Shown: positions 32,074 to 43,538 of the stretch, one piece after another
How the letters are laid out: every line of letters begins with the position of its first letter
Position numbering within the stretch: the first letter of the stretch is position 1
Source of the DNA: Diplolepis rosae
Lineage: Eukaryota > Arthropoda > Insecta > Hymenoptera > Diplolepididae
DNA: 64,000 nt
NCBI GenBank assembly: GCA_030998225.1
Contig: JAPYXD010000680.1
Span: forward strand, 992,001 to 1,056,000
Direction: 5' to 3'
Translations under genes and position numbers: made by a program
Notes under the pieces: model-generated
What the model saw: the letters and a program-made list of their open reading frames with translations, nothing else
Databases searched by the model: none
Told to the model about the DNA's origin: nothing

Positions 32074-33266
32074 ATTATCGCGTAATTACCCTCATTATGC
32101 GCCTAGCCACATAATATACTACTGTATATTGAAAGACTCCACAGTAAATTTAAAAATGTACGCGTCGTACTTAGCCACTGCACAAAATGTACATTGTCTA
32201 TCATTTATTGAGATATTTCTAGAATTATCGTGAGAGATACATTAGTTAATCGTAACAGTACATATTGTAAAATCCATTTTTATTGATTTGACCTTCTAAG
32301 GCCTACTGTAGTCGAAATATGCGAATGTTCGAAAGTGAAACGTACCCATCATAGATGGTAAAAATTTCCCTCAATGTTTCCATTTTCAAAGACGCGCTGA
32401 TTCCGACACTCTGCTCTATACGATGACGTATATTTACATCAGAAGATTCGGTAAAATGATATGAATGTTGCTATTATGTCTCATTATTAGATTCAAGTTT
32501 CAAAGAGACAGTAAGTAATGATTGACATAATAAACTTTACTATTATGATGGGACTTTTTCACATGTTTTTACAATAGTCCTGGTTTACTCTCTAAAATGG
32601 CACTTCTTCTCACGAAACGTAATACATTTAGCCATCAAATTTCTTTCCGTGTAAAGGGGCACTTTGAAGTATAGATTCAGGTACTTGAATTTAATGTAAT
32701 CTATGGACCCTTGTATCGTTATAATTTCCACCAGGCTCAAGTACATAATTAGCTATTATTTCATCTACTTAGCCCACACTCGAGGATAAAATCGATGCTG
32801 AGATTTTCCACTTTCCATTTTTAATTAGTACACAACCTCATGAGAAAATGAACATTATAATCGATTTTATTCTGATAAAATAAATATTTCCAGTATGCAT
32901 CGATATGAGAATTTTACTTTCTTTAATTTGCCTGTTTCATCCCAAAATAAATATTTTTCACTATTTTTCATCTTTACTATGTTTTCATAGGAATGGTCAA
33001 TGGATCATTATAAAATATGATATTTTTAGGTATGCTTCTTTGAAATCTGAAATTTGTTCTTTTTTATGTCCTAAAAACGAATCCGTTGTCCAAACTTTTC
33101 CTGTATTTCAGGATTTTGAGGTATCCTAACCTGAAAGTTCAAAAATGTCCTTTTTTAGCCATACTTGAAAGAAAATAACACGAGCAGCGAATTTAATTAA
33201 TGTTAAAGAAAAAAATTCTTTACATCAAAGAGATCTACAAATTTCCTAGCGACAATTTTTTCATAC
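32074..33266. other. AT-rich DNA, nothing supported
   Basis: There are no motifs, splice pairs or inverted ends beyond a weak CACGGAAAG-like tip (inverse) near 32645. Confidence 0.4.
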
Positions 33267-33522
33267 TCCCTGAATCCTACAAGAATTAATGTTATAAGTT
33301 TTCCAAACAGAATCAGCGAAATTGAATTGATATCACTAGGGAAACTCACTGGTTGACTAGCGAATTTCACTGTTGACTAGTATATTTCAATGATTAACCA
33401 GTGAGTTTCCCTGGTGAAGTCAGGTAAATTCCACTGATTTCTATGTGGAAGACTTATAACATTCGAATCAATAGTTTTTCACTGTGAATCAGTGAGTTTT
33501 TCGTGTTTTGGATTTAGGGAGT
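33267..33522. mobile_element. MITE with ACTCCCTGAATCC ends
   Basis: ACTCCCTGAATCC at the left and GGATTTAGGGAGT at the right are inverted. The interior has CCAGTGAGTTTCCCTGG-type motifs in both directions. It belongs with the element at 14034-14308. Confidence 0.72.
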
Positions 33523-33719
33523 AGGAGTTATATTTTTTGTTTATTAATGAAAAATATGATTTAAAATAAAAATAAAAAACCTCTTTCTAAGCAAAACTCA
33601 ACGCGGAATGCGAAAAAAATGTTGGGGACGAATTCAATAATTTGTATATGAAGGACATAGAACACCGATTTTTATATTCTTGGTGCAAATGTGGCTCTAA
33701 TGGATAAAAATTAAAAAAT

Positions 33720-33932
33720 CAGTGCGAAGCGCAAGTGTCATGATGAGAATGTATTCCTTAAGGTCGATAAAGCCTTAAGTAAATTGAATTTCGTTCTTAA
33801 ATTGAGAACGGAGCGCAACGATCAAATATTTCGGAGCGCGAAGTGCGACGTTCGAGTCGTGCTCTTTGCAAGCATAACGAGCTTCGCGCAAAGCGTACGA
33901 TAAGTGTGCCCGCAAAGCGGGCAGATTTTTTA
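33720..33932 (+). repeat. GC-hairpin repeat, copy 2
   Basis: Short palindromes on GCGAAGCGC are followed by GTGCCCGCAAAGCGGGC and AGATTTTTT. The order and spacing agree with 55160-55530, including the GTCATGATGAGAATGT lead. Confidence 0.7.
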
Positions 33933-34705
33933 AAATGTAGAACACAGCAAGATCCTTTAGATTTAAATAGGACTATACCAGGATTCATTACAGTTGCTTA
34001 TAATTTTTGAAAAAAATGTTAAACCTGAAGATAATGGAAAAAAGGTGATAAATTTGGCAATTTTTGATTTTCTATGCTTCAAGCTGAAAAACATAAAAAG
34101 AGAATTCACTGTAAGGACCCTCATGAAAATAGTGAACATTACACTCCCTTTCGGAAAGATGATCTTGAGCATGATCCCTTGGAATGAGGAAGAAACGGTT
34201 GGGGTGAGATATCTAACACCTGGAGGCTAATGGTACCTTTCCGCCCTTCTGCTCAAGCCATTTCGGTCTAAATGACACCTACACGGTTACACAACCTATT
34301 TGTGACTATGACGTCAACGTGATGCGAGACAAAATCCATTTACGTCCCGTCGTTTTCATCATAAATTGGTTCAACGCTGTTTTATTGCCTGTAGGCTACT
34401 CCATATAACGCAAAAGTTAAACACTTTCTATCATTTTTATAGTATCTCCAATAATTAACAAACTACCTGTCTCTGGAAATAAAAGCTCCTATGCTAGAAG
34501 TACTGGTGAAAATTCCGAAGTGCGTTTTACTCTGCGCTAATCCGAAACAAAATTTTCAGTCTCGATCGATGCAAATTTTCTGAGAATCAATCCGACTCAA
34601 TATGAGACTGCCAATCCAAATTAATCCATAAGGAAAAATTTTAATCTACCTTCATTCGTCTCAATCCGAAGTTGAAATTATCGGACTGAGTCGGATGAAA
34701 ACAGC

Positions 34706-36690
34706 CCTACACAATTTTTAGCGAAAGTTATTAATGAAGAATTAAAAAATATTATTAAACTTCCGAAATCACATATAAATAACAGTTTTGAACTAAAAGA
34801 AAAATTGAAAAATATTATTTTAGACGATGACCACGTTATTTTTTCTCTCGATGTGAATTCTCTTTTTACTAATGTTTCTTGCAACTTAGTTTTAGACAGT
34901 TTAGATAGAAGATTTTTTTGCATTAATGAGAATTGTAAAATCCCGTTTGATGACATTCGTGATTCTGTTAGATTTTTGTTTCACAATACCTTCTTCGTAT
35001 TTAATGATAAGTTCTACAAGCAAATTTATGGGACACCAATGGGGTCTCCTATCTCTCCGTTTTTTGCTGACATAGTTATGGATGATTTGGAGAACTATTG
35101 TTTATCCGTTTTAAATAAGGATTTTAATTGTATTCCTGTATTTTATTATAGATATGTCGACGATATTATTCTATGTGTCCGTAAGAAACATATTGATTCA
35201 GTGATTAATACCTTTAACTCTTATGATTCCAATTTACAATTTACCTTTGAGTTAGAACAAGATGAAAGAATAAATTTTTTAGATATGACCTTAATTAGAA
35301 ATAATAATATGATTATCACTAATTGGTTTCGTAAACAAACATCGTCTGACAGAGTTATTAATTATTCTTCAAATCATCCAACTCAACAAAAGAAAAATAT
35401 TGTTTTTAACCTTGTTGACAGAGCAATTTTATTATCTCATCATGAAAATTTGTGTAAAGTTTTTCAGATTTTAAAACATAATAATTATCCTTCAAATTTT
35501 ATTGAGCAGAATATTAAAATCCGCCTGGAAAAAATTAGATCTTCTTTTAATTCTAGCCATAATGAAAGCATCAGTAATAAAAATAAGTACTTTTCTCATA
35601 ATTTCAATACTACTATTTGCTTGCCCTTTGTTGAAAGAATTTTTAAAAAATTATCTTCAAGTTTGAAAGTATTCAATATTTCAACTATCCCAATTGTCAA
35701 TAAAAATTTGAGCTCTGTCATCAAATTAGGTAAAGACAGCACCAAAATAATAGATAGAACTAATGTTGTTTATAAAATCTGCTTCAAAGATTGTGAAGCG
35801 TGTTATATTGGTGAAACAAAAAGAACTTTAATGTTTTAATAAGGAACTGGGGTTAAATATAAGTGTGAATAAATGAACACAAAATCGAAGTTCGAGTTTA
35901 AATTACAAAAAGTATATTTATTAAAAAACTAAAAAAAAGGACGTATAAAAGTGCGCGAGTATTCGAGAGGGACAAATGTCCAGTCTCAGCTCTATCTTAA
36001 AATCGACTAACTCAAAACATAACCACTTACTCCAAAATGCACTCCAAGAGTTCTTTCAAACCTTCATAAATCCCTACTCTTGAAACTATTGCCTCTGTTT
36101 TCTTATGCATTTTCTCCAGGTGGAGGACCTTTTCTTAATTTCCAACCGATACACTTTATTACGGTTGTCTGCAGTGTCGAGAGAGTATCGTAAATTACTT
36201 TATAACGACAATACTAGTAAAAGTTCAGAAAGTATTATTTCGGGAAAACGCACGTACAATTTTTTCTACCATGATTTAAAATAATAGCTAAATTCTAAAC
36301 ACCTGGTCTGAAAATACTAAATCTAAAATAAAATAAAATGTAAACTTCTGAGGCGAACGGTCTACAATATACTCAGATCATAAATTAACGCCTTTTCCGT
36401 TTACAAGAAAAAATAAGCATAATTTGACATTTAAAGACACGTATAAAGGAACACATTAATAATAAAAATGACGAATCAGTTGTTTGTCAGCACCAAATTA
36501 ATTTTAAACATGAATTTGATTAGAATAAGACTACTGTAGTGGATTCCGAAATTATTTATAAAAAAAGACTTATATCAGAAATGATTCATATTAAGTGTCA
36601 AAAAAATAGCATAAATAAAAAAGATGATATTTATACGTTAAATTCTAACTACTTTCCACTTTTGAAGAGTTTGAAATTATGAATACTGAT
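34706..36690 (+). pseudogene. Penelope-like retroelement: reverse transcriptase plus broken GIY-YIG domain
   Basis: An open frame of 377 residues (34706-35839) lacks its N-terminal part. It contains reverse transcriptase motif A (SLDVNSLFTNV, near residue 47), motif B (GTPMGSPISPFFADIVM, near 109) and the catalytic YRYVDDIILC (near 148). It then begins the linker and GIY-YIG endonuclease region (NVVYKICFKDCEACYIGET). It stops at 35839. After about 560 bp of foreign sequence, the rest of the endonuclease domain continues near 36470: SVVCQHQINFKHEF, then VVDSEIIYKKRLISEMIHIK and YFPLLKSL. This layout is that of Penelope-like elements, which copy RNA and insert by GIY-YIG cleavage. The element is truncated and interrupted and cannot be active. 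The reverse transcriptase frame is otherwise surprisingly clean. Confidence 0.9.
35840..36400. repeat. Insertion within the Penelope-like endonuclease region
   Basis: About 560 bp with no homology to the element separates the two parts of the GIY-YIG domain. It begins around TGTTTTAATAAGG and ends around CCGTTTACA, so a TG...CA long terminal repeat is possible, but no target duplication is visible. Its identity is open. Confidence 0.5.
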
Positions 36691-37026
36691 TCTTGTTTGA
36701 AATTATTATTTAACGTTTGAATACTCATTTGTATAATATAAAAGTTTAAGTTAGTGTTAGTTTATTAATATTAGTGTCCTCCGTCTTATAAATAAGGAAA
36801 CAAAATTACGAATAGTTAGTTTAATATTTCACTTCGGGACGAAACAATGTGACTAATTAAATTAGATTTTAATAATTGACTAAATGTTTTAAATGTAAAG
36901 ACTTCAATTTTAAGGTAAAATTTCTTTTGTGACTCTTTAGAAAGTGTTTTTTCACTGTTTTGTAAAAAATGTTGTAAAAATTATTGTGATTCCTAATTTA
37001 TATGAACTTTTTCATTCAAATATAGC

Positions 37027-37070
37027 CTGATGAGGTTGGCGAACCAAGCCAACGAACCGTCGCTCATGAC
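37027..37070 (+). ncRNA. Degenerate hammerhead-like motif at the Penelope element's end
   Basis: CTGATGAG is followed by a 6-bp stem II (GTTGGC and GCCAAC, 7-nt loop) and then GAAC where GAAA is required. Stem III is poor. Penelope-like elements are known to carry hammerhead ribozymes in their repeats, so this is probably a dead one. Confidence 0.45.
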
Positions 37071-37780
37071 AAATTATGGTTGAGTGTTTCAATTATTTTT
37101 TCTAACCCACACCTTGATCGACTTATATATATATATACATCTACTATATACACATCATGGAGGGTGATAATTCTACAATATTCTCAATTTTTTTATTTCA
37201 TTCGAATTGGAAACCTCGGAAAGCTTTATTCGGGATGGTTTGAATTGGTATGAAATTGCACGGAATGAAATCCTTCCCGGAATGTGAGCGAAATTCCAAT
37301 TTTTTGTTTAGAATAGAATATTCTCTAAATCCTAATCAGATTGATTACTATACCAAGTAAAGATCAGTCTATGAAATAGTTGATAGCATCCGATTTACTC
37401 AAATAAGAAACACAATTGAAACCGATTCAATTATTCATTCCGATTGAATCATGGAGAAATCGGTTTCAATGATGTTTCATGTTTGGGTCAATCGAGCTCA
37501 AACAGATTCTATCAATTGTTTTTAGAAGGGTAATCATAAATCTTGTAATGGTAGATACCTTTTCAAAAACCATGTAAAAAAATTCTGTTCGAAAATTCTG
37601 TTCAATGCCAATTTTAAACTCGTGATCTTCGCAACCGTCAACATTTTCTAAAGACGTTTTCACTGGGTTTTTAACAATCCTGATAAAAGTTTCGAATGAG
37701 ATTTCAATCCGTCTTAGTTCCTGTCAATATGAAAAAAAGGTTTTCAATCTCGCCCGACGTGAAGTAGCCAAAAATCAATT

Positions 37781-37850
37781 CGACTCAATCCGAGACTTCC
37801 AATCTGAAACTTTATGAGTAACTCAGATTGGAAGTATCGGATTGAGTCGG
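37781..37850. repeat. Hairpin with GACTCAATCCGA arms
   Basis: Arms of about 26 bp (GACTCAATCCGAGACTTCC and its inverse ATTGGAAGTATCGGATTGAG) enclose about 15 bp. A degraded relative lies at 34590-34695, so the Penelope-like element sits between two related fragments. The rest of 37100-38437 shows nothing supported. Confidence 0.6.
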
Positions 37851-38437
37851 ATTAATTTTTTGCCGGTTTACAACGAGCCAGACCGAAAACCTTTTTCCGG
37901 ATTGTCTCGGTATGGATTGGATTTGAATGAATAAAGATTTTGAATTGGCACGGAATAGGATGGGATAGCGGAACATGAAATCCAATCTGAAACTTTTACC
38001 AAGAAAGCAATCTGCAACTGAAAATTTTATGATCAATTGCCGATTGCCTTGTATATGTAAATAAGCTAAAAATGCACCACTGAATTAAATTGAATTCTTT
38101 ACAATTCGTCAATACTAATTTCTTTCAATAATAGTTAATTCGATTGAATGCAAGAAAGTTAAATTGATTCTCAAATTGTTCCTAATGTAAAAGCTCCCAT
38201 GAATATACATGCTATTCAATACGAAGCAGAAAATATCTCAAATTTAAAATTCAATACTTTTCAATAATTTTTAATGAGATCTCTCTTATTGGGTTCTTAA
38301 TAAAATTCAATACTAATAAACTAGAAAATTTCTTGCAAAAACTTGCATTAGTTTCATGACTACAGTATATTTAGTATTATCATTTGCTGAAGATTTTATT
38401 CAACGCGTTTTAACGCCTGGGATTTATAATAATTAGA

Positions 38438-38679
38438 ATTAAGAAATTAAGGGTTCTTCAAGACAAATATTTGAAGAGCGAAAAAAATCTGCCTCGGCCT
38501 GGATTCGAACCAGAGTCCCCACATTACATGAGCTTACCGAGGCCTCAGCAGATCCTTCCTCATTCTTCGTAGTTACGAAGAATGTAGATGTAAAGTGGGG
38601 ACTTCGATTCGAATCCGGCCCGAGGCTGATTTTTTTCGCTCTTCAATTATTTGTCTCGAAGAACTTATTATTTCTTAAT
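38438..38679. repeat. Inverted pair of tRNA-like (SINE) sequences
   Basis: Left arm 38438-38526 and right arm 38590-38679 are inverted copies. Each contains a B-box-like GATTCGAA(T/C)C and the block GCCTCGG or GCCCGAGGC with GTGGGGACT. The minus-strand left arm reads like a tRNA 3' half (CTGGTTCGAATCCAGG). No complete tRNA folds. Confidence 0.65.
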
Positions 38680-40150
38680 TTAAAATATATTTAGTTTCAT
38701 GAAATTAAAAAAGAATTTGATGAAATCTTGTTGACGAGAACATAATCAACCAATCCTCTTGTCAAATCGACAAAAAGAGCTAAAATCAGAGCTGATCTTT
38801 CACCGTGGGAAATCTTTAGATCCCCAAGAGAATTCAGATTCAACCTCTTCAAACTAAATAAATATCAAATGGATTGAGTCAAGGAAGTCTCCCCTTCAAA
38901 CAGGGTCGTCAAATCCGTTACGGGCAAAAGGGTCAGAGCTTTGGTGAAGATTTGACGTCCATATGATGGACAAAGGAAATAGGGGTTACTTTGCATAGGA
39001 AAGACTAGGAGTAAGTTGGGAGGGAATGCTATCATAAAAGACACACAAAAAAAAGTCAAAAGAATGGGATTTGATTTTAATTTTTAAAAATCAACATACT
39101 ATAATATTGTCACCCGATTTGTATCCAATTTTATTCAAACATACTAAGATGTATCGTTGTTTGCATAGCCAGAACCAAATTTTCGAAAATCAATTTGGTA
39201 AAAGAATTTAAAATTTGTGACGAATTTTTGAACGAAAATTGCTCAAGTAGTCCAGAAGTGATTTGAAATAAAATTTTAAAAAGTATTTTGCAAATTCAAC
39301 TCATAAAAAGGTGAATTATACAGCAATTAAATTATTCCCACCATAATTTTATAATTTGAATTAAAAAAATTATTTTTTATTGTTTAATATGGAAATAATG
39401 AGAAAATTGTAATTGAAAACGAATATTCTTAGAAATTCCAATTTAATATTTAGCAATATGAACTTCTTTTACTAGAATAGATATTTTTAAATATAATACC
39501 TTTTACCAACGGAAATTTATAAAATAGGATATCCAGTCAAATTCCGAATTTTTGATTCTCTAAAAGCTCGTAGTGAAAATGTCTTTCTCGTAAAGAGAAA
39601 TGAAATCTGTATTTTACCCGATTTTTATTTGTAAAAAATGTCCAGGATATTTGTATTTCTCCATGCAACAGTTCAACATTTTTTATTGCAACTAATAATA
39701 ATTATTATTTGTAGTAGTGTCTAAATGCATTCAAATTTTCCTCATACTAAAAAGAATTTTCAATGAGTTTTTTGGAGCTACTGAAGCCCTGATTTTCTGG
39801 TAAAGACAAAATTTAAATGGCCAATTCAATAATAAATTTCACTTTCCCCGCATTAATTTTCATCATGAAAATAAATAATTATCGATAACCTTGGTCGACT
39901 CTAAGTGGATTTAAGGTGCTGAGCATTTCTCACTAAGGGTTAGGGTCTAAGCAAATTGCACCCCTGGGGAATCAGTGATGAAGAGCAAGAAGTGAGCAAC
40001 ATGCAGGAGACACAAGTTTAATTAAAAATCAGGTAGTTTGATTGTCAAGTCAAAATATAAAAGTTGAAACTATTTAATAGATCGGTTCTATTAGACTGAA
40101 AATAATTTATCAATCGCAACACAATGGTTTTGTTGGGCACTTATTGTTGT
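38680..40150. other. AT-rich DNA, nothing supported
   Basis: There are no recognisable motifs, splice pairs, long inverted repeats or tandem units in this stretch. Confidence 0.45.
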
Positions 40151-40769
40151 CACAGAAAAATTTTTGTTTTGGCATAAAATTATTTTGTTAGCCTAAAAAT
40201 AATTTTTTTGGAACTTGTTTTATTGTCATGAATAAAGTTTTATTGAGTCAACAAAACTTATTGGTCAACAGAACGAAATGCACCACCACGCATGCGCACT
40301 AATTAGCCTCAGTGAGAACTCGAGCAAGTTTCTCAAAGTTTTCAATATGGCGGTTCCAATGTCGGAAATAGACTCCTATTTGTTTATTCCGTTACAAATT
40401 GTGACTAAATTTCATTTAGATTAATCAAATTATACCAAAAAATATATTTTTTAATGAAAATAATTCTCAATTATATTTAAATCAATTAATTTTCATTCTG
40501 ATTGCAATTTTATAAGCACCAAAATATTCTTTCCAACCTAAGAGCATTTAGATACATTTGCAAAAATATTTTGTGAAGCCAACAATTATTTTATCAGGCG
40601 AACAAAATAATATTGTTGAGTCAACAGAACAATTTCACTTGGTCAGAAAAAATGTTGTCAGGTCAACAAAAAGAGCCAACATAAAAATTTAGTTGGCCTA
40701 ACGAAACTTGTTTGTTGCACAAATATCAACAAACTTATTTTGTTGGTCATACCACATAGTTTTTCAGTG
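40151..40769. mobile_element. CAC-tipped MITE rich in CAACAAAA motifs
   Basis: CACAGAAAAATTTTTGTTTT at the left and the inverse of CACTGAAAAACTATGTGG at the right bound a run of GTCAACARAA and TTTTGTTG motifs in both directions. TGT can be read at both borders (40148-40150 and 40768-40770). Confidence 0.6.
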
Positions 40770-41500
40770 TGAGGTGCAACAAAAAAACAAAAAACTGACT
40801 AGATGGAAGATGTCATTAATTAAACAGCTTTCGCAATTTAATATTATATATAAGGAAGGTAACAATGTTTGGATTATGTACATCAAGAAAATTTAGGCAC
40901 AATATTCGAATCTCATAATAATGGTTCGCAAATCCTGCATATCCAAGGATTGCCCTAATGCATGAATTCATACAGTAAGCCATCGTTTTGAATAGAATCC
41001 ATGGGGGTTATAGATTTCATAGAATTGAAGTCAGTTGCAACCCTCCCAACAAAGCTACTGTGGATAACATGTTATCCGTATAATTCCTTTAATGCCAGAG
41101 ACAGTGACAGCATAACTGGAATCATTGGATAAATTTGGAAATGTGATTACCATAATTATTAAAAGAGAAGCTACAATTTTATTTTCAAACAATTCTGCCC
41201 GGGCGCGGACACGTTATTATCGCGTGCGACTACCTACGCTCGTTAATTTAGACGGCGAATCGGGAATTTACACATTTTTTTTGTGATGAAAAAATGAAAT
41301 TTGGGGGTCACTTTTGCATACAAAATGTTTTTCTGAATTTTTTAGTTAATAATAATTTATTAATGAGCGTTTGAAAAGTGTAAATTTTAAATTTTCCGGA
41401 AACAGCCGAATGCTTCCGATGATACGGTGACGTCACATCGTTGTATACGATCGCTCTGTGCCACATCTTTGTATAGAAGACCAATTGAAAATTGTATAAA

Positions 41501-41693
41501 ATGTCGAAAAAAACGGCATATAAATGGTGTTTTGTCGTTGAGTGTCATAATTCGACAACCAACACACCCAATAAATTTTTTTTTCCGGTTCCGGTAAGTC
41601 CGATTGTGCGAAATAAATGGTTTGAAAGTGCACAACGGCGAGATATGCCAGGAAATAGTAACATGTTTTGCTGTCAAGATCATTTTGACATAA
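41501..41693 (+). CDS. THAP zinc-finger domain exon
   Basis: The exon starts at an ATG and runs 64 codons to a good donor (ATAA then GTATAG). It carries the C2CH zinc-binding pattern: Cys10, Cys15 (C-x4-C), 42 residues, Cys58 and His61 (C-x2-H), in the frame WCFVVECHNS to FCCQDHFD. The invariant Pro (FFPVP), Trp (NKWF) and Phe (DHF) are in place. The final AVPTIF-like box would be in the next exon, which I could not locate. THAP domains bind DNA and are found in P-element transposases and in host regulators. Whether this is host or transposon-derived is undecided. A CpG-richer patch at 41200-41470 upstream could hold its promoter. Confidence 0.72.
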
Positions 41694-42096
41694 GTATAGT
41701 TTCTTCTTGTTCATAATATTGTTATCTGTAAATGAACTGTAATTGAAAAAAAATATAGATTTATTTATATTTATATTTATAGCGCTCAAAACAAATTCTA
41801 ACCTCAATTTCTCGAATGTTAAACATTGAATTTGCTGTTATTACTGTTCTCGGATTTCTCATTAAAAAATTTTCAAGTTCCGGCTTCGAAACAAATTTTA
41901 TAACAATAAATTAATATTTATATCATACATTTTACCAATAATATACTCATCTTCTTTAATAACGTAATAATAATGTAGCTATGTACTAGATACATTAACT
42001 TATACATGAGTGATTTTTCATTATCATCAATTGGTAGTTTTTTCTTTTATTTAAATTGACAGAGTAGAATAATTATAATTTGTAAATTTTACTTAC

Positions 42097-42242
42097 AAAG
42101 TGGCTTTGACACCACGGATTTCTGGTGCGGCATATTTAAGGTTAGATGTAAAATATTCCAACACCATAATCATAGAAATTTTTGGAAGATTTCCCGAGTC
42201 TGCTTTTACGAAGCCACTATCCACTTTAGGAGGCAGTTTTAA
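42097..42242 (-). CDS. Candidate exon of a YqaJ/SWIM-type multicopy protein
   Basis: On the minus strand a good acceptor (CGCTTGTTTAG) precedes and an excellent donor (TTT then GTAAGT) follows. The frame is open throughout and reads LKLPPKVDSGFVKADSGNLP, then MVLEYFTSNLKYAAPEIRGV and KAT. From memory this resembles the start of insect multicopy proteins with a SWIM zinc finger and a YqaJ-type nuclease, where an EIRGVK motif precedes a serine-rich loop. Genes of that family often also carry a THAP domain. Here the THAP exon is 400 bp away but on the opposite strand, so the two are not one gene as they stand. No further exon was found. Confidence 0.45.
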
Positions 42243-42519
42243 CTAAACAAGCGGTCCGTTTCAAACGCTCATTATCTTTGAATCAATCGCAAATCAACAA
42301 TTAATGAGTAAAAAAAACGCTATTGTAATTATTTTTTATTTAATATAAACTTTAGATTGCATATATAAAATTGCATAATTTTTTTGCATGCAAATTCCAT
42401 TACTCTTTGCTCCTTTACTCATTGTGAATTCTGCTATGCGTCAGTTTCGCTTTGGAGTTTGTCCCAAAACTTTTAAATACAATACTTCGTGTAGAACATT
42501 TAATTTTCGAATGGGTTTG

Positions 42520-42790
42520 AATCCAAAAAATAAAAAATTTTGCACGCAATGCTCATTAATGCGAGACTACACATACGTTTTAATGCCTTCGAATGCGATA
42601 GAATGAGATGAATTTTCTGAAGGTGTGAAAACTTTTTAATGCGAGAATACACATTGGTTTGAATACTTTTAAAAACGATCAAATGATAGGAATTTTCTGG
42701 GGAGTAAAAATTTTTTAATGCGATTTTAATGATTTTGAATGCGATAGAATGAGAGAAGATACTTTCAAAAGTCTTTTGAATACTTTTTAA
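42520..42790. repeat. Degenerate tandem repeat of about 95 bp
   Basis: Units contain TTTTTAATGCGAGAATACAC, then GAATGCGAT and AATGAGAxGAATTTTCTG. About three copies are visible. Confidence 0.65.
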
Positions 42791-43423
42791 TGCGTAACAG
42801 CGGATATTAGGATCACACTATTGAAAAATTAAGTGGAAAAAGCAATAAAATAAAACCTATAATAAAAATATTTCAGTTTTCTGCATAAATTTGATTTTTT
42901 CAAATTTTGAAGGAGGGACGACCTGACATAACCTCAAACTTAATAACTAGTTTATATAAGCATGAATAATGAGATCAAAATTAATTGCGATGCACTTTAG
43001 AAAAACCATAAAACATATATACGAATAAAACGAACTCTTGTTTATTCAGATGGAATACAAATTAAAATACAAAAAAAACTGAAATGTTAAATAATTATTA
43101 ATTAACAAATAATTTTGACCCAAACTAATTTACTGTAACAAATATATTTATGCATTCTACAAAATGCATCAAATTTAATTTTTGTTTTATTTTCTTCAGT
43201 TTTTGATGAGCGTTAATCAATTTGAGGTTATGTCAATTGATCAATCTTCTTTTAACGCTGTAACTTTCAAAATGTTTTTCGGACTGAAAAATGTAATCAG
43301 GATGATTTGCAGATCTATTTAATTACTACAAGGAACCGGGATTTGACAATCGTAATAATTCAAAAAGTTATTTTTAGACATTTTGAAAACATACTTTTTT
43401 TTCTCATTTTTTTGTTTGAGTTG

Positions 43424-43510
43424 ATCCGAACCAAATTTTCAATCCGAACTTTTCACGATTTCCACGAAAAAGAGGAAGGTGTATTGTATCGTCCAGGCAT
43501 TGCAGATTAA
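43424..43510 (+). pseudogene. Possible transposon-protein tail (LYRPGIAD)
   Basis: The frame ends IRTFHDFHEKEEGVLYRPGI-AD and a stop. The acidic stretch followed by an LYxxGI terminus resembles the tail at 15230-15269. No upstream part is recognisable. Confidence 0.3.
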
Positions 43511-43538
43511 TGGCAAATAAAATCATCTTCGTATAATA

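Noticed and set aside
31263..32652. Element bounded by CACGGAGAAAATTTT and an inverse CACGGAAAGAAATTT
   Set aside because: The two ends agree only loosely and the flanking triplets do not match.
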